49,718 bases of DNA from Lysobacteraceae bacterium (GCA_028868545.1 JAGWUF010000015.1:1-49718), one strand, 5' to 3'. Positions 26,745 to 35,245 are shown, counted from the first letter of the stretch. A program made the numbers and translations. Notes: generated from the sequence alone by a model not told the origin.

Positions 26745-26766
26745 GCAGCTTGTAGCCACAAGCTGC
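26745..26766 (-). terminator. Hairpin after liuB, possible weak terminator
   Basis: GCAGCTTGT / AGCC / ACAAGCTGC is a perfect 9-bp stem 16 bases after the liuB stop on the minus strand. No T-run follows, so intrinsic termination is uncertain; it may separate liuB from the bactofilin pair or protect the mRNA end. Confidence 0.4.
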
Positions 26767-26781
26767 TGATTTCGTGACGGA

Positions 26782-28392
26782 CTACATCCTGAATACGCCA
26801 AACCGGGTGTGCTCGGCGATCGGCGCATTGAGCGAAGCCGACAGCCCGAGCCCCAGCACGCGGCGGGTGTCGGCGGGGTCGATGATGCCGTCGTCCCACA
26901 GCCGCGCGCTGGCGTAGTACGGGTTGCCCTGGTCTTCGTACTGCTGGCGGATCGGCGCCTTGAACGCGTCTTCCTCGTCCGGCGTCCAGACCCCGCCCTT
27001 GGCCTCGATGCCGTCGCGCTTGACCGTCGCCAGCACCGACGCCGCCTGCTCGCCGCCCATCACGGAAATGCGCGCGTTCGGCCACATCCACAGGAAGCGC
27101 GCGCCGTAGGCGCGGCCGCACATCGCGTAGTTGCCCGCGCCGAAGCTGCCGCCGATCACCACGGTGAACTTGGGCACATGGCTGCACGCCACCGCCGTCA
27201 CCATCTTGGCGCCGTCCTTGGCGATACCGGCCTGCTCGTACTTCTTGCCGACCATGAAGCCGGTGATGTTCTGCAGGAACACCAGCGGGATGCCGCGCTG
27301 GTTGCACAGCTCGATGAAGTGCGCGCCCTTCAGCGCGCTCTCGGCGAACAGGATGCCGTTGTTGGCGACGATCCCGACCGGGTAGCCGTGCAGGTGGGCG
27401 AAGCCGGTGACGAGGGTCTTGCCGTAGCGCGCCTTGAACTCCTGCAACTCGCTGCCGTCGACGATGCGCGCGATCACCTCGCGGATGTCGAACGGGCGGC
27501 GCGCGTCCTTCGGCACGATGCCGTACAGCTCCTCGGCCGGGTACAGCGGCTCGCGCGCGGGCTGTGTCGCCACCGGCACGACTTTCTTGCGGTTGAGCGA
27601 ACCGACGATGCTGCGCGCGATCTCCAGCGCGTGGCGGTCATCCTCGGCGAAATGGTCGGCCACGCCCGAGATGCTGGTGTGCACGTCGGCGCCGCCCAGC
27701 GTCTCGGCATCCACCACCTCGCCGGTGGCGGCCTTCACCAGCGGCGGGCCGCCGAGGAAGATCGTGCCCTGTTCCTTCACGATCACCGATTCGTCGCACA
27801 TCGCCGGCACGTAGGCACCGCCGGCGGTGCAGCTGCCCATCACCACCGCGATCTGCGGGATGTTTTCCGCGGAGAGCCGGGCCTGGTTGTAGAAGATCCG
27901 GCCGAAGTGTTCCTTGTCCGGGAACACCTCGTCCTGCAGCGGCAGGAAGGCGCCACCGGAATCGACCAGGTAGACGCAGGGCAGGCGGTTCTCGCGGGCC
28001 ACTTCCTGCGCGCGCAGGTGCTTCTTCACCGTCATCGGGAAGTAGGTGCCGCCCTTGACGGTGGCGTCGTTGGCGACGATGACCACCTCGATCCCCATCA
28101 CCCGGCCAATGCCGCAGATCATGCCGGCGGCGGGTGCGGCATCGTCGTACATGCCCTCGGCGGCCAGCGGCGCGATCTCGAGGAACGGCGCGCCCGGGTC
28201 GAGCAGGGCATCGATGCGCTCGCGCGGCAGCAGCTTGCCGCGCGCCGTGTGCTTGGCGCGGGCCTTCTCGCCGCCGCCATCGGCGGCGCGCGCCAGCCGG
28301 CGGTCGAGTTCGGCCACCAGTTCGCGGTGGAAGGCGGTGTTGTCCTGGAAGTCCTGCGAACGGAGGTCAAGCTGGCTGGTCAGCGCGGGCAT
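26782..28392 (-). CDS. liuB: Methylcrotonyl-CoA carboxylase, carboxyltransferase beta subunit
   Basis: Transfers CO2 from biotin to 3-methylcrotonyl-CoA in leucine catabolism, partner of liuD. 536 aa, the normal length. Marks: [14 protein letters not shown] near the start, [59 protein letters not shown] (methylcrotonyl-type loop), [18 protein letters not shown] (oxyanion glycine pair), [14 protein letters not shown], and in the second half [15 protein letters not shown] and [16 protein letters not shown]. The ATG at 28392 fits the family start; an open frame upstream to 28845 reads back over rlmD and is spurious. It is separated from liuC-liuD-mvaB by the iron operon and bactofilin pair. Confidence 0.96.
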   Translation of the reverse strand: MPALTSQLDLRSQDFQDNTAFHRELVAELDRRLARAADGGGEKARAKHTARGKLLPRERIDALLDPGAPFLEIAPLAAEGMYDDAAPAAGMICGIGRVMGIEVVIVANDATVKGGTYFPMTVKKHLRAQEVARENRLPCVYLVDSGGAFLPLQDEVFPDKEHFGRIFYNQARLSAENIPQIAVVMGSCTAGGAYVPAMCDESVIVKEQGTIFLGGPPLVKAATGEVVDAETLGGADVHTSISGVADHFAEDDRHALEIARSIVGSLNRKKVVPVATQPAREPLYPAEELYGIVPKDARRPFDIREVIARIVDGSELQEFKARYGKTLVTGFAHLHGYPVGIVANNGILFAESALKGAHFIELCNQRGIPLVFLQNITGFMVGKKYEQAGIAKDGAKMVTAVACSHVPKFTVVIGGSFGAGNYAMCGRAYGARFLWMWPNARISVMGGEQAASVLATVKRDGIEAKGGVWTPDEEDAFKAPIRQQYEDQGNPYYASARLWDDGIIDPADTRRVLGLGLSASLNAPIAEHTRFGVFRM

Positions 28393-28477
28393 GCGGCGGA
28401 TCCGTGGTTCGGCAAAACGCCAAGGATACCGCCTGTACCCGTTTGCACCCTCGGGCTTTGTGCTCAGGTCTGCGACA

Positions 28478-29854
28478 ATGACCGGCCACCCCGCAACCTT
28501 TCGCCCCGTGGCCCGCCTCGACCAGACCCCGAAAACCGTTTCCATCCGCGACCTCAGCCATGACGGTCGTGGCGTTGCCCATTGGCCCGAAGGCCACGCG
28601 CACGCCGGCAAGGCCGTGTTCGTGGCCGGCGCGCTGCCGGGCGAAACCGTGAGCGTGCAGCAGACAGCGCGCTCCAAGCATTTCGACGAGGCCAAGACGC
28701 TGGAGGTGCTGCATGCCTCTCCCGATCGCGTCACGCCGCGCTGCCCGCATTTCGGCGTCTGCGCCGGCTGCGTGCTGCAGCACCTGTCCGAGGATCGGCA
28801 GATCGAAGCCAAGCAGCGGGTGCTGCTGGACAACCTGCAGCGCATCGGCCACGTGGTGCCCGCGTCGGTGCTGCCGCCGCTGCGTGGCGAAGCCTGGGGC
28901 TACCGGCGCAAGGGCCGCTTGTCGGTGCGGCGGGTGGAAAAAAAGGACAAGACGCTGGTGGGGTTCCGCGAAACCGATCCGCGTTTCGTCGCCGACCTGC
29001 GTGAATGCCATACCGTCATCCCGCAGCTGGGCTTCAAGCTGGATGCGCTGGGCACGCTGGTCGACGGCATGGACGCGCGCCGCGACATTCCGCAGATCGA
29101 GTTCATCGCCGGCGATGCGGTCACTGCGCTGGTGTTCCGCCACCTGCAGCCGCTGTCGGACAGCGACAAGGCAAAGCTCGCAGGGTTTGCCGAAGCGCAC
29201 GGTTTCGTGATCTTCCTGCAGCCCGGCGGCAACGACTCCGTGCATCCGCTCGCCGGCGAGGCGCCGCAGCTGTCGTTCCGGCTGCCGCAGTGGGACGTGG
29301 AGCTGCTGTTCCGCCCGCTCGACTTCATCCAGGTCAATGCCAAGTTGAACGCGGCGATGATCGCCCGCGCGCTGGAGCTGCTGGACGTGCAGCCGGGCGA
29401 GCGCGTGCTCGACCTGTTCTGCGGGCTGGGCAACTTCACCCTGCCGCTGGCGCGGGCGGCCGGCGAGGGCGCGGTGGTGGGCGTGGAAGGCGACGCCGGG
29501 CTGGTGGCGCGGGCGCGGCTGAATGCCGAGCACAACGGCATGGGCAACGTGCAGTTCTTCGCCGCCGACCTGGCTCAGGACCTGGCCGGGCAGCCGTGGC
29601 TGAAGCAGGGTTTCGACAAGCTGCTGCTGGATCCGGCCCGCGCCGGCGCGATCGAGGTGCTCAAGCAATTGCCGTTGAAGGGCCTGAAGAAGATCGTCTA
29701 TGTCAGCTGTCACCCGGGCTCGCTGGCGCGCGACGCCGGCTGGCTGGTCAACGAGGCCGGCTGGACGCTGCGCGAGGCGGGGGTGATGGACATGTTCCCG
29801 CATACCGCGCACGTGGAATCCATCGCGGTGTTCGATCCGCCGAAGAAGAACTGA
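28478..29854 (+). CDS. rlmD: 23S rRNA (uracil-1939-C5)-methyltransferase
   Basis: TrmA-family SAM-dependent enzyme making m5U1939 in 23S rRNA. 458 aa. A TRAM RNA-binding domain (about 17-77) with [15 protein letters not shown] and [12 protein letters not shown], the 4Fe-4S cluster cysteines Cys89, Cys95, Cys98 ([10 protein letters not shown]) and Cys177 (LRECHTV), and a C-terminal Rossmann domain with [17 protein letters not shown] and the catalytic nucleophile region [20 protein letters not shown]. Start: ATG 28478 is used, but it lies inside a GACAAT -10-like sequence, and a GTG at 28508 (V-A-R-L-D-Q-T) better matches relatives; either has no good ribosome site. Divergent from liuB; starts a run of tightly spaced plus-strand genes. 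Confidence 0.95.
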   Translation: MTGHPATFRPVARLDQTPKTVSIRDLSHDGRGVAHWPEGHAHAGKAVFVAGALPGETVSVQQTARSKHFDEAKTLEVLHASPDRVTPRCPHFGVCAGCVLQHLSEDRQIEAKQRVLLDNLQRIGHVVPASVLPPLRGEAWGYRRKGRLSVRRVEKKDKTLVGFRETDPRFVADLRECHTVIPQLGFKLDALGTLVDGMDARRDIPQIEFIAGDAVTALVFRHLQPLSDSDKAKLAGFAEAHGFVIFLQPGGNDSVHPLAGEAPQLSFRLPQWDVELLFRPLDFIQVNAKLNAAMIARALELLDVQPGERVLDLFCGLGNFTLPLARAAGEGAVVGVEGDAGLVARARLNAEHNGMGNVQFFAADLAQDLAGQPWLKQGFDKLLLDPARAGAIEVLKQLPLKGLKKIVYVSCHPGSLARDAGWLVNEAGWTLREAGVMDMFPHTAHVESIAVFDPPKKN

Positions 29855-29856
29855 GC

Positions 29857-30384
29857 ATGGGCATCGAAATCGAACGCAAGTTCCTGCCGCGCAACGATGG
29901 CTGGCGTGCCGCCGCGCACAAGGTGGTGCCGATGGCGCAGGGTTATCTCAACGACCTGGCGCTGGTGGACAGCGGTGCGATGCGGGCCTCGGTGCGGGTG
30001 CGCATCGAAGGCGACGTTGCCTTCCTCAACATCAAGTCGCGCGAGCTGGGCACGACCCGGCAGGAGTTCGAATATCCCGTGCCGGTGCCGGAGGCGCGTG
30101 CGCTGCTGACGCTGTGCGTGGGCGGGCGGGTCGAAAAAAATCGCCATTACGTCGAACACGCCGGCCACCTGTGGGAAGTCGACGAATTCTTCGGCGACAA
30201 CGCCGGGCTGGTGGTGGCCGAAATCGAGCTGGGCAGCGAGGATGAAGCCTTCTCCCGGCCGAGCTGGATCGGTGTGGAAGCAACCCGTGCGCCTCGCTAT
30301 TACAATCTGGCTTTGGCCTCGCGGCCGTTTTCGCAATGGCGCGACGACGAGCGCCAGGCACGCGATCTCATCCAAGGACACTAG
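29857..30384 (+). CDS. CYTH domain protein (inorganic triphosphatase / class IV cyclase fold)
   Basis: 175 aa single CYTH domain. It begins with the signature GIEIERKFL (ExExK), followed by alternating basic and acidic strands typical of the triphosphate tunnel: ASVRVRIEG, AFLNIKSR, RQEFEYPVP, WEVDEFFGDNAGLVVAEIEL, then a C-terminal helix region. Bacterial stand-alone CYTH proteins mostly hydrolyse inorganic triphosphate or thiamine triphosphate; class IV adenylate cyclase activity is possible but less likely. The start is 2 bases after the rlmD stop and the stop touches the nagZ ATG, so it is embedded in an operon. Confidence 0.9.
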   Translation: MGIEIERKFLPRNDGWRAAAHKVVPMAQGYLNDLALVDSGAMRASVRVRIEGDVAFLNIKSRELGTTRQEFEYPVPVPEARALLTLCVGGRVEKNRHYVEHAGHLWEVDEFFGDNAGLVVAEIELGSEDEAFSRPSWIGVEATRAPRYYNLALASRPFSQWRDDERQARDLIQGH

Positions 30385-31452
30385 ATGCTGCAGATCGGTT
30401 TGACGGGGCACACGCTCAGTGCGCGCGAGCGCGACTGGTTGCAGCACGATGCCTGTGCAGGCGTGGTGCTGTTTGCCCGCAATTTTGCCTCCCATGCGCA
30501 GGTTCGCGAGCTGTGTCTGGCCATTCGCGAAGCCGCCCCGCGGCCGCAGTTGATCTGCGTGGATCAGGAAGGCGGCCGCGTGCAGCGTTTCCGCGAGGGC
30601 TACAGCAAACTGCCGGCGTTGCACGGGTTCGAGACGCTTCACGCCCGCGATCCGCAGGCTGCGTTGGGCTTGGCACGCGAACACGCCTGGCTGATGGCCA
30701 GCGAGGTGCGTGCCAGCGGCGTGGATCTGAGCTTCGCGCCGGTGGTGGATCTGGCGCTGGGCAACCGCGCCATCGGCGATCGCGCCTTCGCCGCCGATCC
30801 GCAGGTGGTGGCGGCTTTCACCCGCGCCTACGTCGAAGGCATGCACGAGGCCGGCATGGCGGCCACGCTCAAGCATTTCCCCGGCCACGGCTCGGTGCTG
30901 GAAGACACCCACCACGATGCCGCGATCGACTCGCGATCACTGGACGTGATGCGCACCCGCGATCTGCTGCCGTTCGCGGCCGGGATCGACGCTGGCGCCG
31001 ACGCGGTGATGATGGCGCACGTCACCTATCCGCAGATCGCCCCCGAGCCGGCCGGCTGCTCTGCGCGCTGGATCGGCGACATCTTGCGTGGCGACGTGTC
31101 CAATGGCGGCATGGGCTTCCGCGGCGTGGTGTTTTCCGATGACATCGGGATGGCAGCGGTCACCGCGATGGGCGGCATCAAGGCGCGCATCGATGCGCAT
31201 CTGGATGCCGGCTGCGATGTGGTGCTGGTCTGCCACCCGCAGCAAGTGGAGGAGGCGCTGACGGCGGTGGAAGGCCGCGTGCTCAATACACTGTCGCTGA
31301 TCCAATTGATCGGGCGCGGCGGGTTGGGCTGGGACGGGCTGCTGGCGGATACACGCCGCGCGGCAGTGCAGCGGCAACTGGCAGGCCTCAGCGCACCGGC
31401 ACTGCAGAGCGATGTGCTGTCGGGTGCAATCCATGTGGGAGACGTGGCATGA
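30385..31452 (+). CDS. nagZ: Beta-N-acetylhexosaminidase, peptidoglycan recycling
   Basis: Glycoside hydrolase family 3 cytosolic enzyme that removes N-acetylglucosamine from anhydromuropeptides. 355 aa. Motifs: ICVDQEGGRVQRF, SFAPVVDLA, KHFPGHGSVLEDTHHD (the NagZ catalytic loop with its His/Asp pair) and GVVFSDDIGM (nucleophile Asp). No signal peptide, in line with the cytosol. ATG immediately after the CYTH stop, with AAGGAC 7 bases upstream; the TGA overlaps the hpt start as ATGA. The neighbouring phosphorylase is also found beside nagZ in pseudomonads. NagZ products can influence ampC induction in other bacteria; no ampC regulator is visible here. Confidence 0.95.
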   Translation: MLQIGLTGHTLSARERDWLQHDACAGVVLFARNFASHAQVRELCLAIREAAPRPQLICVDQEGGRVQRFREGYSKLPALHGFETLHARDPQAALGLAREHAWLMASEVRASGVDLSFAPVVDLALGNRAIGDRAFAADPQVVAAFTRAYVEGMHEAGMAATLKHFPGHGSVLEDTHHDAAIDSRSLDVMRTRDLLPFAAGIDAGADAVMMAHVTYPQIAPEPAGCSARWIGDILRGDVSNGGMGFRGVVFSDDIGMAAVTAMGGIKARIDAHLDAGCDVVLVCHPQQVEEALTAVEGRVLNTLSLIQLIGRGGLGWDGLLADTRRAAVQRQLAGLSAPALQSDVLSGAIHVGDVA

Positions 31453-32006
31453 GTACTCCAAAACTGAAGGAAGCATTGGCTTCTTCGCAGGTGCTGTTCG
31501 ACCGCCCGGTGCTGGAAGCGGCGATTGTGCGGATGGCCGACGAGATTCGCGACGCCTACGACGAGGGCGACGTGCCGCTGTACATCACGGTCATGAATGG
31601 CGGCCTGCCGTTCGCCGCGCAGCTGGCGTTCGCGCTGGGCGAATGCGGGCTGGACTTGCAGTTCGACTACCTGCACGCCACCCGCTACCGCGGTCAGACC
31701 AGCGGCTCGGGCCTGGCCTGGCTGCATCGCCCGGCCACCCCGATGCACGGGCGCAAGGTGCTGCTGGCCGACGACATCCTCGACGAGGGCCACACCCTGC
31801 TGGCGGTGAAACAGTGGTGCGAAGACCAGGGCGCGGCGGAGGTGCGGATCGCGGTGCTGGCGGAGAAGGTGCACGAGCGTTGCGTCGAAGGCATTGGCGC
31901 CGACCACGTCGGCGTGCAGGTGCCGGATGCCTATGTGTTCGGCTATGGCATGGACTACTACGAGCAGGGCCGCAACCTGCCGGCGATCTATGCGTTGGGC
32001 GATTAG
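31449..32006 (+). CDS. hpt: Hypoxanthine-guanine phosphoribosyltransferase
   Basis: Converts hypoxanthine (and guanine) plus PRPP to IMP/GMP. 185 aa. PRPP-binding motif: RKVLLADDILDEGHTLLAV; flexible loop region LQFDYLHATRYRGQTSGSG; purine-binding end PDAYVFGYGMDYYEQGRNLP. These fit the HPRT class used across Xanthomonadaceae and pseudomonads. ATG at 31449 overlaps the nagZ stop; GGGAG 8-9 bases upstream. Downstream, after a 120-base inverted-repeat element, lies a predicted thioinosine phosphorylase whose product hypoxanthine would be the substrate here. Confidence 0.93.
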   Translation: MSTPKLKEALASSQVLFDRPVLEAAIVRMADEIRDAYDEGDVPLYITVMNGGLPFAAQLAFALGECGLDLQFDYLHATRYRGQTSGSGLAWLHRPATPMHGRKVLLADDILDEGHTLLAVKQWCEDQGAAEVRIAVLAEKVHERCVEGIGADHVGVQVPDAYVFGYGMDYYEQGRNLPAIYALGD

Positions 32007-32018
32007 CGAAGCTGCGAT

Positions 32019-32138
32019 GGCACACGTGCGTGCCGGCCGCGCTTCGACGGACTCTCGGCGGCATGGATGCCGCCGAGAAGCCTACATGGACGTATTCACG
32101 GCGTGTCCGGCGAAGCGCGGCCGGTGCGTGCGTGTGCC
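32019..32138. repeat. 120-base inverted-repeat element between hpt and the thioinosine phosphorylase gene
   Basis: Two 34-base arms (32019-32052 and 32105-32138) are inverted copies with 5 differences; four of those differences would be G-U pairs in RNA and the last an A-G mismatch, so the transcript could form an almost unbroken 34-bp stem. Inside lies a perfect 11-bp palindrome CTCGGCGGCAT/ATGCCGCCGAG (32054-32077). No coding signal. It looks like a non-autonomous mobile or REP-derived element that sits in the operon. Confidence 0.75.
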
Positions 32139-32160
32139 TGCGACGAATGCGGAGTAAGCA

Positions 32161-32919
32161 ATGACCATCGAACTCGCCGTCATCGGCGGCACCGGCGTCT
32201 ATGCGCTGGGCGAACTGGCCGACGTGGAAAGCCACCAGCCGATCACGCCCTACGGCGTGCCGTCCGGCCCGGTGCGCATCGGCACCTATGCAGGTCGGCG
32301 GGTGGCGTTCCTGGCCCGCCATGGCGAAGGCCATTCGCTGCCGCCGCACAAGATCAATTACCGCGCCAACCTGGCCGCGCTGCAGGCGCTGGGCGCCACC
32401 CGCGTGCTGGCGCTGAACACCGTCGGCGGCATCACCGAGCGCTTCGGCCCGCGCGTGCTGGCCTGCCCGGACCAGCTGATCGACTACACCTGGGGCCGCA
32501 TTTCCACCCTGTGCGAGGAACCGGGCAGCGCGGTGCTGCACGTCGACTTCGGCGATCCCTATACGCCGGCGTTGCGCCGGCAGGTCGTCGTCGCCGCCGC
32601 GCAGGCCGGCGTGGCGCTGGTCGATGGCGGCTGCTACGGCGCAACGCAAGGCCCGCGACTGGAAACCCGCGCCGAGATCGCGCGCATGCGCCGCGACGGC
32701 TGCGACCTGGTCGGCATGACCGGGATGCCCGAGGCCGGGCTGGCGCGCGAACTGGAGCTGGACTACGCCTGCCTGGCCATCGTCGCCAACTGGGCGGCGG
32801 GCGCGGGCCCGGATGTGGACGAAGTCATCACCCTGCAGGACGTGCTGGACAATGTTTCGGCGGCGATGGCCGGCGTGCCGCGCTTGTTGCATGCGCTGCT
32901 GGTGCAAGCCGGGCGTTAA
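32161..32919 (+). CDS. S-methyl-5'-thioinosine phosphorylase (MTAP/PNP family)
   Basis: Phosphorolysis of methylthioinosine (or methylthioadenosine) to hypoxanthine (or adenine) and methylthioribose-1-phosphate, the entry to methionine salvage. 252 aa. Family marks: LAVIGGTGVYAL, FLARHGEGHSLPPHKINYRAN, ALNTVGGITERF, GGCYGATQGPRLETRAEI, DLVGMTGMPEAGLARELEL. The overall sequence and the nagZ neighbourhood match the Pseudomonas thioinosine phosphorylase rather than MTAP; the inosine preference is thus inferred. GGAG about 8 bases before the ATG. The next step, mtnA, is not in the window, but mtnB, mtnC and mtnD are at 3889-5913. Confidence 0.88.
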   Translation: MTIELAVIGGTGVYALGELADVESHQPITPYGVPSGPVRIGTYAGRRVAFLARHGEGHSLPPHKINYRANLAALQALGATRVLALNTVGGITERFGPRVLACPDQLIDYTWGRISTLCEEPGSAVLHVDFGDPYTPALRRQVVVAAAQAGVALVDGGCYGATQGPRLETRAEIARMRRDGCDLVGMTGMPEAGLARELELDYACLAIVANWAAGAGPDVDEVITLQDVLDNVSAAMAGVPRLLHALLVQAGR

Positions 32920-32937
32920 GCGTTTCTCGGCCCCCTG

Positions 32938-32968
32938 AAAAAAACAAGGCCCGCCGAAGCGGGCCTTG
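32938..32968 (-). terminator. Rho-independent terminator of the first Ala/Pro-rich lipoprotein gene
   Basis: CAAGGCCCGC / CGAA / GCGGGCCTTG, a perfect 10-bp stem (32945-32968), followed on the minus strand by seven T (A-run 32938-32944). The hairpin lies 18 bases after the phosphorylase stop on the plus strand, so it may end that transcript too. Confidence 0.88.
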
Positions 32969-32991
32969 TGATTGGCTTGCGCCAGCCAGAA

Positions 32992-33288
32992 TTACTTCTT
33001 GGCCGGTTCCGCAGCCGGAGCAGCCGGAGCAGCGGCAGCGTCGGCAGCCGGAGCAGCGGCAGCGTCGGCGGCCGGAGCAGCAGCAGCGTCGGCAGCCGGA
33101 GCAGCAGCGGCGTCGGCGGCCGGAGCAGCAGCGTCGGCAGCCGGGGCAGCGGCGGCGGCGTCGGCAGCCGGGGCAGCGGCAGCGTCAGCAGCCGGGGCGG
33201 CGTCGGCAGCCGGAGCAGCCTCTTCCTTCTTGCAGGCCGACAGAGCCAGGACGCCAGCGGCGAGCAGCACGAAAAGCTTCTTGTTCAT
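32992..33288 (-). CDS. Ala/Pro-rich repeat lipoprotein
   Basis: 98 aa. Lipoprotein signal peptide MNKKLFVLLAAGVLALSAC with lipobox LSAC and lipidated Cys19, then KKEEA and eight copies of a P-A-A-D-A-A unit (spacing 6, 8, 9, 7, 8, 8, 8, 8), ending in a basic EPAKK tail. No enzyme fold is expected; it is probably an extended, outer-membrane-anchored spacer. GGAGA lies 6 bases before the ATG. The codons repeat almost as strictly as the residues, so copy number may vary between strains. A related lipoprotein lies directly upstream at 33494. Confidence 0.85.
   Translation of the reverse strand: MNKKLFVLLAAGVLALSACKKEEAAPAADAAPAADAAAAPAADAAAAAPAADAAAPAADAAAAPAADAAAAPAADAAAAPAADAAAAPAAPAAEPAKK
33010..33220. 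repeat. Coding minisatellite of the lipoprotein gene
   Basis: Tandem imperfect units of 18-27 bases built on CAGCCGGAGCAGCGGCAGCG and close variants, coding for the P-A-A-D-A-A repeats on the minus strand. Unit length varies in steps of 3, which keeps the frame. Confidence 0.8.
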
Positions 33289-33418
33289 GAGAATCTCCAG
33301 AGAGGGTTGACTGAAAAGCTAAGGTTGGTAAATCAGGCAACGCCGGTGCACTTGGCAATTCGGCCAGGGCCGGGGGTCGTTTCACTGACTTTCGACGTTC
33401 CCGGTTGCCCGGGGCACG

Positions 33419-33443
33419 AAAAAACCGCCGGCACACCGACGGT
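33419..33443 (-). terminator. Rho-independent terminator of the second lipoprotein gene
   Basis: On the minus strand ACCGTCGG / TGTG / CCGGCGGT (one G-U pair) followed by six T (A-run 33419-33424), about 50 bases after the stop of the gene at 33494. Confidence 0.8.
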
Positions 33444-33493
33444 CATTTCGATTCTTGCGAGTGTACTCGATACGGGTTTGAGTCTCCGCTCGA

Positions 33494-33799
33494 TTACTTC
33501 TTCGCTTCGGCCGAGGTGGCTGCGTGTTCGGCAGCGTCCGCCTGCTTCTGGGCATCTGCCGGGGTGGCAGCAGCATCCGCCGGCGGGGCGGTATCTGCAG
33601 CCGGGGCAGCGGCGTCGACCGGTGCGGAAGCCGGGGCTTCAGCAGTAGCGTCGGCAGCCTGAGTCGCAGCAGTGTCGGCAGCGGCCTGGTCGGCGGCAGC
33701 CGGAGCAGCGGCGGCGGCATCGGCCGCAGGCTCGGACTTGCTGCAGGCAGTCAGGGCCAAGCCCAACGCCATCGCCAGCAGGATCTTGTTGATCGACAT
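33494..33799 (-). CDS. Ala-rich lipoprotein, paralogue of the neighbour
   Basis: 101 aa. Lipoprotein signal MSINKILLAMALGLALTAC with lipobox LTAC (Cys19), followed by [19 protein letters not shown] and a low-complexity Ala/Pro/Asp region without strict periodicity, ending in a more helical, charged stretch (DAQKQADAAEHAATSAEAKK). Composition and layout match the gene at 32992, suggesting old duplication. Function unknown; probably an envelope spacer or stress lipoprotein. GAGGAAA lies 7-8 bases before the ATG at 33799, which is preferred over a frame reaching 33832. It has its own promoter and terminator. Confidence 0.82.
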   Translation of the reverse strand: MSINKILLAMALGLALTACSKSEPAADAAAAAPAAADQAAADTAATQAADATAEAPASAPVDAAAPAADTAPPADAAATPADAQKQADAAEHAATSAEAKK

Positions 33800-33853
33800 G
33801 ATTACGGTTTCCTCGTCGTTAATACTGGGCACACAAACGCTGCGTGCCCTGAC

Positions 33854-33881
33854 ATGATGCCGCGCTTGTGACGCGTGTCAA
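33854..33881 (-). promoter_or_regulatory. Sigma-70 type promoter of the second lipoprotein gene
   Basis: On the minus strand TTGACA (33876-33881), 16-base spacer, CATCAT (33854-33859), about 55 bases before the ATG. The -35 is a perfect consensus. Confidence 0.55.
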
Positions 33882-33921
33882 GCGGTTGGCCGGATTTTTT
33901 TCCGTCCAGCGTTGCTCGACG

Positions 33922-35097
33922 TCATGCCAATTCGATCGCCACCGCGGTCGCTTCGCCGCCGCCGATGCACAGCGAAGCCACGCCGCGCTTGCCGCCGCGG
34001 GCCTGCAGGGCGTGGATCAGGGTCACCAGCAGGCGGGCGCCGCTGCAGCCGATCGGATGGCCCAGCGCCAGCGCGCCGCCGTTGACGTTGAGCTTGTCGT
34101 GGGCGATGCCGAGGTCGGTCATCGGCGCCATCGCCACGCAGGCGAAGGCCTCGTTGACCTCGAACAGGTCGACGTCGGTCACGCTCCAGCCGGCCTTGGC
34201 CAGCACCGATTGCAGCGCCGCCACCGGGGCGGTGGTGAACCATTCCGGCGCCTGCGAATGGGTGGCATGGGCGACGATCCGCGCCAGCGGCCTGGCCCCG
34301 GCGGCGGCCGCGGCCGCCGCCGACATCACCACCAGCGCGGCGGCGCCGTCGGAAATCTTCGACGACGAGGCGGCGGTCAGCACGCCTTCCTTGCCGAACG
34401 CCGGGCGCAGCTCGGGGATCTTGCCCAGGTCGATCTTGCCGGGCTCCTCGTCCTTGTCGACCAGCACTTCGCCCTTGCGGGTCTTGACCGTCACCGGGAC
34501 GATTTCGGCGGCGAACGCGCCGGCAGCCTGCGCGGCCTGGGCGCGGCGGGCACTTTCGGCGGAGAACGCGTCGACGGTGGCGCGGTCATAGCCGTACTTG
34601 GCGCAGGCGGCATCGCCGAAGATGCCCATCGCCTTGCCGTCGTAGGGGTTGGTGAGGCCGTCGAAGGCCATGTGGTCGAGGAATTCGGCGCTGCCGTAGC
34701 GCACGCCGGTGCGCGAGCCATTGAGCAGGTGCGGGGCGTTGGTCATCGACTCCATGCCGCCGGCGACGACCGCCTTGGCGGAACCGGCCTTGATGATGTC
34801 GTGGGCCAGCATCACCGCCTTCATGCCCGAACCGCAGACCTTGTTGACGGTGGTGGCGCCGGCGGCGTCGGGAATGCCGGCCGCACGCATGGCCTGACGC
34901 GCCGGCGCCTGGCCGAGGCCGGCCGGCAGCACGCAGCCCATGATGACCTCGTCGACCTGGTCGGCGGCGAGGCCGGACTGCGCCAGCGCGCCCTGGATCG
35001 CCGCGCTGCCGAGCGCCGGCGTGGGCGTGCCGGTGAACTGGCCGAGGAAGGAACCGATGGCGGTGCGCTTGGCACCGACGATGACGACGTCGCTCAT
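33922..35097 (-). CDS. Acetyl-CoA acetyltransferase (thiolase)
   Basis: Condenses or cleaves acetoacetyl-CoA/acetyl-CoA; with leucine-pathway genes around it, it would process acetoacetyl-CoA. 391 aa. Catalytic residues visible: Cys88 in NKVCGSGMKAV, His347 in LALGHPIGCSG and Cys377 in LCIGGGEAT. The short middle loop and GGMESMTNAPHLL are typical of biosynthetic-type or acetoacetyl-CoA thiolases rather than FadA. ATG at 35097 with GGAG 8-9 bases upstream. Monocistronic between the lipoprotein gene and the divergent autotransporter gene. A role in polyhydroxybutyrate synthesis cannot be excluded, but no pha gene is near. Confidence 0.94.
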   Translation of the reverse strand: MSDVVIVGAKRTAIGSFLGQFTGTPTPALGSAAIQGALAQSGLAADQVDEVIMGCVLPAGLGQAPARQAMRAAGIPDAAGATTVNKVCGSGMKAVMLAHDIIKAGSAKAVVAGGMESMTNAPHLLNGSRTGVRYGSAEFLDHMAFDGLTNPYDGKAMGIFGDAACAKYGYDRATVDAFSAESARRAQAAQAAGAFAAEIVPVTVKTRKGEVLVDKDEEPGKIDLGKIPELRPAFGKEGVLTAASSSKISDGAAALVVMSAAAAAAAGARPLARIVAHATHSQAPEWFTTAPVAALQSVLAKAGWSVTDVDLFEVNEAFACVAMAPMTDLGIAHDKLNVNGGALALGHPIGCSGARLLVTLIHALQARGGKRGVASLCIGGGEATAVAIELA

Positions 35098-35226
35098 GGG
35101 AAGCTCCGGATGTGTGGGGCCCGGCGGCGCCGGGGGAGATGGATTATGGCGCGATTCCGGTTCGGTTGCTGCATTGCGGCAATCATGTCCCTCGAAATCA
35201 TTTGCGTGTCGCAGCGGGCAGGCTTA

Positions 35227-35245
35227 CAACTTGCAACTTGCAAGT
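35227..35245. promoter_or_regulatory. Short repeat/palindrome upstream of the autotransporter gene
   Basis: CAACTTGCAACTTGCAAGT contains two direct copies of AACTTGC and the 10-base palindrome ACTTGCAAGT (35236-35245), 48 bases before the start codon. It may be a regulator site; nothing else supports this. Confidence 0.3.

Noticed and set aside
28393-28845. Upstream extension of the liuB frame
   Set aside because: It overlaps rlmD on the opposite strand and has no domain; the ATG at 28392 fits the family.
33010-33220. Regular repeats that might be read as a CRISPR array
   Set aside because: Units of 18-27 bases are contiguous with no unique spacers and encode protein in frame.
32968-33648. 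Plus-strand Ser/Gly/Arg-rich and Ala/Ser-rich frames over the lipoprotein genes
   Set aside because: They mirror the minus-strand repeats; the minus frames have signal peptides, lipoboxes, ribosome sites and terminators.
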